In this document: piece after piece, positions 8,490-16,996 of the stretch
Numbering within the stretch: position 1 is the first letter of the stretch
How the letters are laid out: each line of letters opens with the position of its first letter
DNA from: Sinorhizobium garamanticum
GTDB taxonomy: Bacteria; Pseudomonadota; Alphaproteobacteria; Rhizobiales; Rhizobiaceae
Assembly: GCF_029892065.1 (NCBI RefSeq)
Contig: NZ_CP120375.1
Coordinates: 558,001-622,000, forward strand
Reading direction: 5' to 3'
Length of the DNA stretch: 64,000 nucleotides
Notes under the pieces: generated by a model
What the model saw: the letters and a program-made list of their open reading frames with translations, nothing else
What the model was told of the DNA's origin: nothing
The model's database searches: none
Program-made: the position numbers and the translations under genes

Positions 8490-8821
8490 TCAATCAGCTT
8501 TCGTATGCAATGGATTATCGGTTGGGATTCCATCCCGAAGGCGCGCCGTTGGTAGAAGGCCGGCCGTCGGACGCCTGCGATGGTGGCCCGTACGGTCCTC
8601 AATGCGCCCGGCAGGCGATATCCGGCTCGTTCGGCTAGCCAGAAAACGCCAATGGCCGCAAGCAGCAAGAGGGCAGTCCAGACCGCCAGATGAACGGTCA
8701 GCAGCAGGAAGAAGAACACCAACCGGGCATCAAAGATCATAAGGCGCGGCCCACGCATGGATTCGCGCCAATGGTTCCTCTTCTTGAAGCGGTTGCCTTC
8801 GTCTGCTTCTGGCTCGGTCAT
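8471..8821 (-). CDS. IcmT/TraK-like membrane protein
   Basis: A 116-residue protein from the ATG at 8821. HWRESMRGPRLMIFDARLVF is followed by one or two membrane helices (LVFFFLLLTVHLAVWTALLL) and a basic tail. The WR...P..FI.DAR pattern ahead of a hydrophobic hairpin is typical of the IcmT/TraK family, small inner-membrane parts of type IVB secretion and IncI-type conjugation systems. It overlaps the ParA-like gene by 19 nt. No other Dot/Icm-like gene is visible, so it is probably a left-over or auxiliary member. Confidence 0.55.
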   Translation of the reverse strand: MTEPEADEGNRFKKRNHWRESMRGPRLMIFDARLVFFFLLLTVHLAVWTALLLLAAIGVFWLAERAGYRLPGALRTVRATIAGVRRPAFYQRRAFGMESQPIIHCIRKLIEWQSFR

Positions 8822-9018
8822 CGGTTTGCGGGCCTTGCAGCGCTGGAACGCCCTGCATGAACAGGACGCCGATCGTGTAGCCGCTTCCGAGTTTCACGAG
8901 CGGCCCGCGGGGGGCATATCTCGATCTCGCTGGCGAGTTGGTCGCCGACACGACCGGCGCCGGCATAGAGGGCATCCTTTAGCTCTGCCTCCGATTGACG
9001 ACGGTGGTGATGTTCATG
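8815..9018 (-). pseudogene. frameshifted small gene upstream of the IcmT/TraK-like gene
   Basis: A leftward start at 9018 (MNITTVVNRRQ) runs to a stop after a few codons. Neighbouring frames carry plausible continuations, ELKDALYAGAGRVGDQLASE and then GPLVKLGSGYTIGVLFMQGV, that would reach the start of the IcmT/TraK-like gene. Two one-base indels would restore a protein of about 70 residues. The family was not recognised. Confidence 0.3.
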
Positions 9019-9073
9019 CTCCCAAGGCGAGCTCAACGTCAATGTCGCTTGGCATTGGCTGATCTACGACAAA

Positions 9074-9150
9074 TGTTGGACATGCGACACAACCACTTCG
9101 ATCGATCGCGTTGTATCGATTAAGAGTTTTCCTTTGGCGCGAATATTGCA
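9074..9150 (+). promoter_or_regulatory. NifA upstream site and sigma-54 promoter (duplicate copy)
   Basis: A perfect NifA upstream activator sequence, TGT-N10-ACA (TGTTGGACATGCGACA, 9074-9089), precedes a -24/-12 element TGGCGC-N5-TTGCA (9135-9150) with the required GG-N10-GC spacing. The region downstream (to about 9370) is similar to the stretch after the sigma-54 promoter at 49073, for example GCAGACGCGTCACG and ATGTCGAAATGT occur in both. This is therefore a second copy of the promoter and 5' end of the M16-peptidase gene. Confidence 0.85.
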
Positions 9151-9370
9151 TTGGGTCATTCGCAGACGCGTCACGCCAACGATGATCGCGCGGAGATGTC
9201 GAAATGTTTCAGCACAATGCTCTCTACCGGAGCCTAGGTCCGGTCGTCCTACAGGCGGACGATCCAAATGTAGAAGAAGGAAGAGGCCGTACCCGCCAAG
9301 GATAGTCGAGCCGAAGCTGCACGGGCGCTTTGCGGGGGTTGTCCTCGCACGGACGCCAATTCCGCAATCG
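9151..9370 (+). repeat. decayed duplicate of the M16-peptidase gene 5' end
   Basis: Aligning by eye with 49089-49310 shows the same landmarks in order: GCAGACGCGTCACG, ATGTCGAAATGT, CAATGCT, a run GAAGAAGGAAGAGGC, then CTGCACGGG. Substitutions and small indels have destroyed the reading frame here. The stretch to 9641 holds no other recognisable gene, so 9371-9641 is unexplained sequence between the relic and the glycerophosphodiesterase. Confidence 0.65.
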
Positions 9371-9641
9371 TCCAACCCGGCCAGGGGCGCTGACGGCGGA
9401 TGCGCAAAACTAGGACCGTTCGCCAGCACCTGAGCTGTTGCCGGTCCCGATTCGCCCTGAACGTACAGGCGAGCGTTAAAGCGCCGCTTGTTACAGCAGC
9501 GCCAGCGTCGAGTCGTCCTCGCCTTAGTTCAATCCCGTCACCCAAACAGGTATGATTATGCGTAGAAAACTTGTTATCATCAGTTCACAATGTTCTTCGC
9601 GTTTCGGTTGTCTTCTAGGCATCGTGTTCTGGAAATTGCAT

Positions 9642-10769
9642 ATGCGTGCGTCACTTATTTATACTTCCATTTTTGCCTTGTGTTGCTCATCCTATGCCGG
9701 GGCAGAGGCGGTACTTCCAGTGAAGCCTTCACCATATCTCGTCGGTGCCATCACGAGAAACATGTTTAGATTGCCAAAACCCGACCAGGACTTGGTTCTA
9801 CTATCCGCCCATCGCGGATCTTGGGAGGTCTATCCCGAGAATTCAGCCTACGCCCTGCAAGATGCCTGGAATTCACAGATCGAGAGCGTGGAGGTGGATG
9901 TCCGCTTTACCGCCGACAAAGAAGTCATTCTATCTCACGATTACAGGATTGAGCGGGAATCCACTGGACGCGGCTTGTTGTACAATCAGAACTATTCGCA
10001 AGTACAGCAGGCCAATCTACGCGACCGTCATGGGCGCGTGTTCAAGGACTCGCAAGGGCGCTTGGCCAAGTTCCTGACGTTTTCCGCGGCGCTTGATCTG
10101 CTCGCCGGATATGTCACCGATGATGGGCATGGTTATGTGATGATCGTCGACGTGAAAGGGGCGGTGGACGATCAGGATCCCACTGATCCTATCGAACTCA
10201 CGCAACGCTGCCTTGACATCCTCGCGGCCAAGCAAAATCCGCAGCTCAGCAAGGCTGTGGTATTCAAGCTGAAAGCGAAGGATGCGGTGGATATTGGAAC
10301 GTTTCTGAACCGGACCACCTACGATCCCAGTATCATCGGCGGGTTGATCATAGTTGAAAACCCGGACGACAAGGACGTTGAGGATTCAAGCCATGATCCT
10401 CACCAGGACACGATCTACGATCAGTGGAATGTGGCGCCGTTCCCCGTTCAGTTCGAAATGAACCAATTCTACAAAGGTGACGGTCTTCAGGCGTATTTTG
10501 ACTATGCCGATCAAAAGCAGGGGTTCGCCACCTATCATGAAAGCAACTACTATCCGGAGGGCGTAGCTAACAGCGCTGGGAAATGCTGCTTCGGGCACAA
10601 CACCGATCCCACATCGACCGCTCCAGGAGGCATTGTGCCGGACTATCGCGGAGATCCGGAAATGGCGATCGTCAACCGTACCAATCTGATCACCACTGAC
10701 TGGCCCGACGTGGTTGGCGAAATGCTGCGCGAGTTAGGGCGCCGCAATACCAGCGAACTGACCCGCTAA
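9642..10769 (+). CDS. secreted glycerophosphodiester phosphodiesterase-like protein
   Basis: A 375-residue protein from the ATG at 9642 (GGAAA upstream), with a Sec signal peptide MRASLIYTSIFALCCSSYAG ending near AEA. The GDPD TIM-barrel signature is complete at the N-terminus: HR (57-58), PEN (65-67), EVD (84-86) and SHD (98-100). The family hydrolyses glycerophosphodiesters to glycerol-3-phosphate and an alcohol, with a bound metal. An export signal suggests it acts in the periplasm. It is followed 29 nt later by another secreted protein, probably in the same operon. The only promoter seen upstream is the duplicated NifA/sigma-54 promoter about 490 bp away, so expression during nitrogen fixation is possible but unproven. 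Confidence 0.82.
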   Translation: MRASLIYTSIFALCCSSYAGAEAVLPVKPSPYLVGAITRNMFRLPKPDQDLVLLSAHRGSWEVYPENSAYALQDAWNSQIESVEVDVRFTADKEVILSHDYRIERESTGRGLLYNQNYSQVQQANLRDRHGRVFKDSQGRLAKFLTFSAALDLLAGYVTDDGHGYVMIVDVKGAVDDQDPTDPIELTQRCLDILAAKQNPQLSKAVVFKLKAKDAVDIGTFLNRTTYDPSIIGGLIIVENPDDKDVEDSSHDPHQDTIYDQWNVAPFPVQFEMNQFYKGDGLQAYFDYADQKQGFATYHESNYYPEGVANSAGKCCFGHNTDPTSTAPGGIVPDYRGDPEMAIVNRTNLITTDWPDVVGEMLRELGRRNTSELTR

Positions 10770-10798
10770 AGCAAACCTGCGCTTCAAAGGATCGTCCC

Positions 10799-11869
10799 AT
10801 GAAAATTGCAAAAATAATGTCCCTGCCATTCTTTATAACAGTGTATCTCTTTGCTGGCGCAAGCCACGCCGGGTCATGCGCCAATCATGCTGACTGCCTT
10901 AAAAGCGCGTCGGCGAAGGTGTCTCAGACACTCACCCCCAAGGTCGTGCCCGTTTTCGGCGATTACCCAAAGCTGTATATACACGACTCTGCGGCAGAGG
11001 CGGATTATCCGGTGCCTGATGGTACCAAGCAGGCATTTGACTTCTATACCAATAAGACGTCTTTTAACTTTCCACCTAGCTCGTCAATCGAGACCAGGCA
11101 GATCGCATCGATCAGCCCGACCACTGGCTTCACAGTCCTTTTGGTCGAAAAGACCCGCGATAATACCGCTCCCAATGGCGGTAGTGCATTATCGCTGTTG
11201 AGTTCCAATGCCAATGACGCTTACTTGTCATTCGCTTTGGGAGCCAAGCCTAGTCCGAGTGGGCAAAAGTGGTCTGTTGTGAAAAGCTTGCTTCAAAGCA
11301 AGATGGCGCAATCAGCTTATTGGCAGAAGCCGTGGGATATGAAACTCCTGGGACCAACAGGCGACTTCTCCGGAACCGAGTGGATCTATTATACCTTCAG
11401 TCCAGACGGCAAGGTTCGCATCGACCGTTTTGCGCCGTATACTTATCTTCTGGCGTTTACCGCCTACCAGTGGGATGAGGCAGTGCTCGACAGTGGCTTT
11501 CCGCATTTTCCCTTCAATTCTGGTACGCCGACAGACCGGCCGAGGTCCGTCATTTTCGGATCGGTCGGGCCATGGCTTATTGGCGCTGCCAATGTGCCCG
11601 GGCAAACGTCGTCGATGCTCGAGCCGATAGAGGCGTTGCCCGGCTTTGAGGGAGTGACGATATTCTCGGCTCCACTGTCGATGAAAGAAGTCGTAGCTTA
11701 TCAGAAGTCTCTGAAGGGAAGTAATTTTCTCGACGTCAGTATGCTGCCCTGCAACAGCGGCCAGTATCTTTCCCACCAGATTAGAACTCCCTGCGGTACG
11801 GCTGGTCCTGGCAATCCTCCGTCGAACGTAAGCTCTGTCGCTCAGGATGGCAACAGCACCAACAAATAA
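10799..11869 (+). CDS. secreted protein of unknown function
   Basis: A 356-residue protein with a clear signal peptide (MKIAKIMSLPFFITVYLFAG, cleavage near SHA-GSC). The mature part is rich in Ser, Gly and aromatic residues with alternating hydrophobic patterns typical of beta-sandwich folds, and has cysteine pairs near both ends (SCANHADC; PCNSGQ...PCGTAG). A low-complexity Ser/Asn tail ends the chain. It starts 29 nt after the glycerophosphodiesterase, so the two are probably co-expressed and act together outside the inner membrane. The family was not recognised; a lectin or glycan-binding role is only a guess from composition. Confidence 0.65.
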   Translation: MKIAKIMSLPFFITVYLFAGASHAGSCANHADCLKSASAKVSQTLTPKVVPVFGDYPKLYIHDSAAEADYPVPDGTKQAFDFYTNKTSFNFPPSSSIETRQIASISPTTGFTVLLVEKTRDNTAPNGGSALSLLSSNANDAYLSFALGAKPSPSGQKWSVVKSLLQSKMAQSAYWQKPWDMKLLGPTGDFSGTEWIYYTFSPDGKVRIDRFAPYTYLLAFTAYQWDEAVLDSGFPHFPFNSGTPTDRPRSVIFGSVGPWLIGAANVPGQTSSMLEPIEALPGFEGVTIFSAPLSMKEVVAYQKSLKGSNFLDVSMLPCNSGQYLSHQIRTPCGTAGPGNPPSNVSSVAQDGNSTNK

Positions 11870-11954
11870 GATGGGCGGACGAGAGCTATGATCTGCCGGG
11901 AAGGACAACATCCGCGACGGTATTCTTGCTGATGCCGAAAATTGCCTATAGCAC

Positions 11955-13112
11955 TTATCGCCGCCGCCCGTTGATGTGGGTGCTGCCGCCGTCGGAGACA
12001 GCCCCGGAGAAGAATGTAGCGAACAGTGGTATGCAGGCGGCACCGATTGCGCCGGCCTGGACGCCGAGCCGTGACGCGACGACCGGCGCCACCGGCAGTC
12101 CACGCGACGGTCCTTCCATCGGTTCAGCGAGGATAGCGGCGGCCAGCCGCTCGTTCAGATCCAACGGAAGGCGACCACCGATGACAATCAGCGCAGGGTC
12201 GAAAAATCCCGTCGCAACGCGGACAGCTTGGCGCAATTGCGCGGCCGCACGCTTGACCCAAGCGTCAAGATCCGGCCGGGCATCGTCAGGCAATCCCGGG
12301 ATCCCATCGAAATCAGTGACAGGAAATCCCGCTCGGGAAAGGCATGCGAGCAAATCCTGTCCGGAGGGACGCGGCAGGTCGTAGGGGTAGAGAACGCCCG
12401 GCAGGCAAGCATTCCCGTGTGCGCCCCTATAGAGTCGGCCATCGATGATTACGCCGCCGCCGACACCGTGGCCGATATGAATGAAGAGGAGCGGGTCGTC
12501 GGCTTCGCCTCCGCGCCCGAATACATACTCGCCGAGAGCGGCCGCCGCGCCATCGTTTTCGACGTAGCAGGGGATGTCGAACGAGCCACGAAATGCCTCG
12601 AGAGCCCCAGTGTCTTCGAACGCCGGGAAAAACGGATGCGCCTTAAGGAGGTGCGATACTGTACCGAAATTCCCCGGCACCGAGAAGCCGATACCCACCA
12701 GCCGGCTTTGGTCGATCGACAGATCGGCGACCATCGATTGAACCGCTGCCTGAGCGCCCGTGGCCACGCCTGACGCTGTCGCGGCGTCGACGCTGAGCGA
12801 GCTCGACGCCAGCACTGAGCCCGCTAGGTTCACGACGGCGACCTCCATGCGCGACAGCGAAAAGGTCACGCCCGCAGCGATGAAGCGGTCGGCCCGCAGC
12901 CGTAACAGCCGGCGAGGCTGGCCTTGTGCACCAGTGCGTTCGGGTTCCTCCGACAAAAGCCCCATCTCAATCAGGCCGGCCGTCAGACGCGTGACCGACG
13001 CGCCGGCCATGCCGGAGCGCTGGGCCAGATCCACCCGTGCGATCTCGCCTCCCGTGAAGATCATCTCGATCAGTCGTCGCTCGTTGAGAGAAAGGGTTGG
13101 GATAGACATCAT
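11955..13112 (-). CDS. ROK-family transcriptional regulator
   Basis: A 385-residue protein with an N-terminal winged helix-turn-helix (about 10-60: IARVDLAQRSGMAGASVTRL) followed by a ROK sugar-kinase-like domain with GIGFSVPG, ENDGAAAALGEYVFG and HIGHGVGGGVIIDG. The CxCGxxGC zinc motif of typical ROK proteins is not seen; the equivalent stretch reads GNACLPGVLY. Regulators of this class sense a sugar or sugar phosphate and repress neighbouring uptake genes. It is divergent from the ABC-transporter operon, and the 125-bp gap between them holds a TTGCGCAA palindrome (13163-13170) inside AT-rich sequence that could be an operator. Two ATGs are adjacent at the start; the upstream one is given. 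Confidence 0.85.
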   Translation of the reverse strand: MMSIPTLSLNERRLIEMIFTGGEIARVDLAQRSGMAGASVTRLTAGLIEMGLLSEEPERTGAQGQPRRLLRLRADRFIAAGVTFSLSRMEVAVVNLAGSVLASSSLSVDAATASGVATGAQAAVQSMVADLSIDQSRLVGIGFSVPGNFGTVSHLLKAHPFFPAFEDTGALEAFRGSFDIPCYVENDGAAAALGEYVFGRGGEADDPLLFIHIGHGVGGGVIIDGRLYRGAHGNACLPGVLYPYDLPRPSGQDLLACLSRAGFPVTDFDGIPGLPDDARPDLDAWVKRAAAQLRQAVRVATGFFDPALIVIGGRLPLDLNERLAAAILAEPMEGPSRGLPVAPVVASRLGVQAGAIGAACIPLFATFFSGAVSDGGSTHINGRRR

Positions 13113-13237
13113 CGGTTCGATTCCAAGGCGACTTCGAAAGCCTTATTGCAAAGCGCATTAAATTGCGCAATGTAATTAACCCGTCACAAAGCCATCGTAA
13201 GAAGCGGCATCGCAATTTCCGTTTGGGAGAACGTCTC

Positions 13238-14239
13238 ATGAAATCCACGCGCTTTTTGGCACCTGCGGCCCTCGCACTCGTCATGACCGGATCGGCTTTG
13301 GCGGAGAGCCTGACCGTCTATTCGCCGCAGGGTGAGGAGCGCGGAGTCTGGATCGCCGAGCAGGCGAAAGCCGGCGGCCACGACATCAAGCTTTTGAACG
13401 CAGGCGGCGGTGAGTTGTTCGACCGATTGATCGCCGAGAAGAACAATCCCCAGGCCGACGTCGTGTTGGGCATCGTCGACTCCTCGATGGCCTTGCTGAA
13501 GAAGGAGGGGGTGTTCCAAGCCTACTCGCCATCGTGGGCGGCGGATTTGCCGGCTCAGTACAAGGACAAGGAAGGCATCGTTCACAAATTCTGGCAGACA
13601 CCGATCGTGCTCTCCTATGATCCCGCCAAGCTGCCCGACGCACAGGCGCCGAAGGGTTGGCTCGACCTCACCAGGGATGAGTACAAGGGCAAATATGTGA
13701 TCGGTAGCACTGCCTGGCAGACCACGCGCGTCTACCTCGCCGGGATCCTCGCGCGCTTCGTCGACGGTAATGGCGAAGTCACCCAGGAAGGCTGGGACTT
13801 CATGGGCAAGCTTTTTGCCAATGCCACCGTAGTCAGTGATGGGGACGCGCGGCTCGAAGCCTTTAAGGCTGGCGGCGCGTCGATCAGTCCTGATTGGTTT
13901 GGTGGGGTCGCCAAGATGAGCAAGGATCTCGGCGCGAACTTCAAGATCATCGATACCGAAGACGGCACGCCGGTTATCGCCGAAGGCATTGCGATCATGG
14001 CTGACACCGATCAGATCGATCAGGCGAAGGCGTTTGTCGACTGGTGGGGATCGCCGGAAGTGATGGCGGCTTATGCGGAGAAGTTCGGCCAGACGCCTGC
14101 GCATCCTGCGGCGCTTGCCAAGTCGCCGGCCAAGGTTCAGGAGAATGCCAAGCTGGTGAAGGCGCAGCCGCTCGACTGGGATGAGATCGCGCCGAAACTG
14201 GACGGCTGGCTGCAGAAGATTGAGCTTGAGATTCGCTAA
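13238..14239 (+). CDS. Fbp/Afu-type ABC transporter, periplasmic binding protein
   Basis: A 333-residue protein from the ATG at 13238 (GGGAGA upstream) with a signal peptide ending SALA-ESL. The mature chain begins LTVYSPQGEERGVWIAEQ and has the AfuA/FbpA-like core: GGGELFDRLIAEKNNPQADV, an internal hinge, and WWGSPEVMAAYAEKFGQTP at the C-terminus. Members of this family bind ferric iron, spermidine or phosphorylated sugars; AfuA of Actinobacillus binds hexose phosphates. The sugar-type enzymes downstream favour a phosphosugar or polyol phosphate over iron, but this is inference. It is first in an operon of five to six genes divergent from the ROK regulator. Confidence 0.85.
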   Translation: MKSTRFLAPAALALVMTGSALAESLTVYSPQGEERGVWIAEQAKAGGHDIKLLNAGGGELFDRLIAEKNNPQADVVLGIVDSSMALLKKEGVFQAYSPSWAADLPAQYKDKEGIVHKFWQTPIVLSYDPAKLPDAQAPKGWLDLTRDEYKGKYVIGSTAWQTTRVYLAGILARFVDGNGEVTQEGWDFMGKLFANATVVSDGDARLEAFKAGGASISPDWFGGVAKMSKDLGANFKIIDTEDGTPVIAEGIAIMADTDQIDQAKAFVDWWGSPEVMAAYAEKFGQTPAHPAALAKSPAKVQENAKLVKAQPLDWDEIAPKLDGWLQKIELEIR

Positions 14240-14276
14240 AGCGCGGCTGGCGACCCAGGGCGCCCGGAGATCCAAG

Positions 14277-15281
14277 ATGTCTAACGCAGTCCTGTCGTTA
14301 CAAAAGCTGGAAGTAGGATACGGCAGGAAGGCCGTGGTCCGAGAGTTCAGCCTCGATGTCGCCGCTGGCGAGTTCGTCTCGTTGCTTGGCCCGTCCGGCA
14401 GCGGCAAGTCGAGCGTTTTGCGTGCCATCGCCGGTTTTTTACCGGCGATGCGTGGGCGCATCCTCCTGGAAGGTAGAGACATCACCGGCGAAACGCCGGA
14501 GGGCCGCAATGTCGGGATCGTCTTCCAGAACTACGCGCTGTTCCCGACGATGACCGCCTTCGAGAACATTGCCTTCGCCTTGCGGGTGGCGAAGCGACCG
14601 CAAGCAGAGGTCGACAAACGCGTTCGCGATATGGCGATGCTGTCGGGCATTGACGAGCAACTGACCAAGAACCCGGCCGAGATGTCCGGCGGCCAGCAGC
14701 AGCGGGTTGCCATCGCACGCGCCCTGGTCACGGGATCGCGCGTGCTTCTGTTCGACGAGCCGCTTTCCAATCTCGACGCAAAGGTTCGGGTGACGATGCG
14801 CCGTGAGATCAAGCGGATGCAGCGGGAACTCGGCTTCACAGCGATTTTCGTGACCCACGACCAGGAAGATGCACTGACCATGTCGGACCGGATCGTGGTC
14901 TTGAATGGCGGCCGCGTCGAGCAGATCGGCGATGGACGCACGCTCTACCGCCAACCGGCCACACCGTTCATCTGCCAGTTCATCGGCGCGTCCAACGAGC
15001 TTCCGCCGCCGGTCGCGAGGCGGCTCCTCGGCGCGCAAGGCGACGGCCGATCGTTCGTGCGCCTCGAGGACGTGCTTATTGCTGAAAATGGCCGCGAGGG
15101 GACGCGTGCCACTGTCAGCCATATCGAGTTTCTCGGCTCGCACAGCCGCATCGACCTGAACGTCGAGGGTGACACGATCTCCGCCATGCTGCTTGGTGAC
15201 GGTCTGCCCGACGTCGGCAGCGAGGTCCGGGTGAGCATTCGCCCCGGCGCGGTTCATGTCTTCGGCGGGGCCCGCCAATGA
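14277..15281 (+). CDS. ABC transporter ATP-binding protein
   Basis: A 334-residue ATPase of the Fe3+/spermidine/sugar (PotA/FbpC) type. It has Walker A GPSGSGKS (38-45), Q-loop FQNYALFP, signature MSGGQQQRVAIARAL, Walker B VLLFDEPLSNLD and switch histidine in FVTHDQEDA. A C-terminal OB-like (TOBE) domain follows residue 235, ending in a beta-rich stretch with VRVSIRPGAVHVF. It starts 37 nt after the binding protein and overlaps the permease start by 4 nt (ATGA), which indicates coupled translation of the transporter subunits. Confidence 0.93.
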   Translation: MSNAVLSLQKLEVGYGRKAVVREFSLDVAAGEFVSLLGPSGSGKSSVLRAIAGFLPAMRGRILLEGRDITGETPEGRNVGIVFQNYALFPTMTAFENIAFALRVAKRPQAEVDKRVRDMAMLSGIDEQLTKNPAEMSGGQQQRVAIARALVTGSRVLLFDEPLSNLDAKVRVTMRREIKRMQRELGFTAIFVTHDQEDALTMSDRIVVLNGGRVEQIGDGRTLYRQPATPFICQFIGASNELPPPVARRLLGAQGDGRSFVRLEDVLIAENGREGTRATVSHIEFLGSHSRIDLNVEGDTISAMLLGDGLPDVGSEVRVSIRPGAVHVFGGARQ

Positions 15282-16984
15282 CCCGCGGCAGAATTGAGCG
15301 CGCGCTTTACTGCTTGGCCTTGACCGTCGTGGTCTGGGCGGTCGCTGGCTTCATTGTCGCGCCGTTGGCGGCGGCAATCCATACCGCTCTCTTCAAGGAT
15401 GGCGCATTGACGCTCGCTGAAACGATCGGCCAGCTCGCGGCCTCGAAACGGGTCAGAACCGCCGTCTGGAACACGACATGGATGACCGCTGCTTCGATTG
15501 TCACCGTCACCATTGTCGGTATCTTCCAGATCGCCGTGCTCGAATATTTCCATGTGCGCGGCCGTTGGCTGCTCAAGATCGCCTACGCCACGCCACTCAT
15601 ATTCGGTGGGGTTGTCGCCGCCGCCGGCTACAATTTCACGTATGGCCCCGGCGGTGCTGTGACGGCGGCGCTCACGTGGGCGATTCCTACCCTTCCGCGC
15701 GACTGGTTCATTGGATGGCTTGGCGTGCTGGTCGTCCACACCTTCTTGTTGACCAGCTTCCATTTCCTTTTCCTCCGCGCAGCCATGCACCGCGTCGACT
15801 ATGCCACGATCGAAGCGGCGCGCAGCATGGGCGCAAGCGAGCTCACGGTCCTGCGCCGCGTCGTGCTGCCGGTCATCATGCCGACGGTACTCGCGGTGAC
15901 GCTGCTGACGATTTACACCTCCATTGCCTCCTTCGCCGCTCCGCAAGTACTCGGCGGCCGCGACTTTCATATGCTGAGCCAGATGGTGCTGACGCTGCAG
16001 AGCTTGCGGCGGTCCGACATGGCGGCGCTGCTGGCGCTACTGATGGGGCTGCTGCTGATGGCACTGATCCTGCTCTCGCAACATTTCGAAGGCAAAGGCT
16101 TCTACTCGGCCGGCGCCAAGGCGACCGCGCGGATTCAGTTGCGGAAGCTGCGCAACCCCTTAGAGAACGCCATTCTACACGTCGTCGCCTATGCCTTGGT
16201 GGTCGTCTACCTGGTTCCGGTCCTGCTCGTCGTGCTGTTTTCCTTCGCGCCGGCTTCAAGCGTCGGGGTAGAGGTTCTGCCCTCGACGCTAACCCTGAAA
16301 AACTACATTCGCGTCCTTTCCAGCGGGGCGACTTTCGAGCCGTTTCTGAACTCGATGTCTATGGGCTTGCTGGCGGTGTCAGCCGCGCTCGCCATGACGC
16401 TCTTTGCGGTTCCGGTGATCCTGCGTCAGCGCAATTGGCTGACACGGGCACTGGATCTGACCTTCGTGCTGCCCTGGGTCGTTCCCAGTATCCTGCTAGC
16501 GATCGGCCTGATTGCGGCCTTCGATCTGCCCAACCCGCTCGTCGGCAATGTGGTGCTGCTCGGGAGCTACTGGCTCCTGCCGATCGGCTATGCGGTCATC
16601 ATTCTGCCGCTCACGGTACGTTTCATGCGCGCCGCCTTCCTTGGCATCGATCCGGCCTACGAAGAAGCCGCACGTGCCATGGGCGCCTCCGGGTTTTATC
16701 GCTTCCGGCGCGTTATCCTCCCGCTGGTCGCGCCGACAGCGACCCTCGTCGCCGGCATGACGTTCAACGATGTGATGGCGGAGTATCCGCTCTCGGCGTT
16801 TCTCTACAACGTCAACAACAAGCCGCTCCCGATCGCGATCGTTGACGGCTCCGTTTCGGCGGACCCGGAGCAGGCCGCGATTAGTCTGGTCTACGTCACG
16901 CTGATCATGGCGTTCTCGTTGGCAGTGATCCTGCTCGCAGAGCGGCTCGCTCTGGGGCGTGCACCCGAAACGAGCAAGATCTGA
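15278..16984 (+). CDS. ABC transporter permease (fused two-domain type)
   Basis: A 568-residue membrane protein, about twice the size of a single permease, made of two homologous halves of about six helices each. Both EAA loops are visible: EAARSMGASELTVLRRVVLP in the first half and EEAARAMGASGFYRFRRVIL in the second. This FbpB-type fusion is usual for the iron/phosphosugar subfamily. It overlaps the ATPase by 4 nt and is followed within a few bases by the isomerase gene. Confidence 0.92.
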   Translation: MTRGRIERALYCLALTVVVWAVAGFIVAPLAAAIHTALFKDGALTLAETIGQLAASKRVRTAVWNTTWMTAASIVTVTIVGIFQIAVLEYFHVRGRWLLKIAYATPLIFGGVVAAAGYNFTYGPGGAVTAALTWAIPTLPRDWFIGWLGVLVVHTFLLTSFHFLFLRAAMHRVDYATIEAARSMGASELTVLRRVVLPVIMPTVLAVTLLTIYTSIASFAAPQVLGGRDFHMLSQMVLTLQSLRRSDMAALLALLMGLLLMALILLSQHFEGKGFYSAGAKATARIQLRKLRNPLENAILHVVAYALVVVYLVPVLLVVLFSFAPASSVGVEVLPSTLTLKNYIRVLSSGATFEPFLNSMSMGLLAVSAALAMTLFAVPVILRQRNWLTRALDLTFVLPWVVPSILLAIGLIAAFDLPNPLVGNVVLLGSYWLLPIGYAVIILPLTVRFMRAAFLGIDPAYEEAARAMGASGFYRFRRVILPLVAPTATLVAGMTFNDVMAEYPLSAFLYNVNNKPLPIAIVDGSVSADPEQAAISLVYVTLIMAFSLAVILLAERLALGRAPETSKI

Positions 16985-16996
16985 ATGGAGACAATA

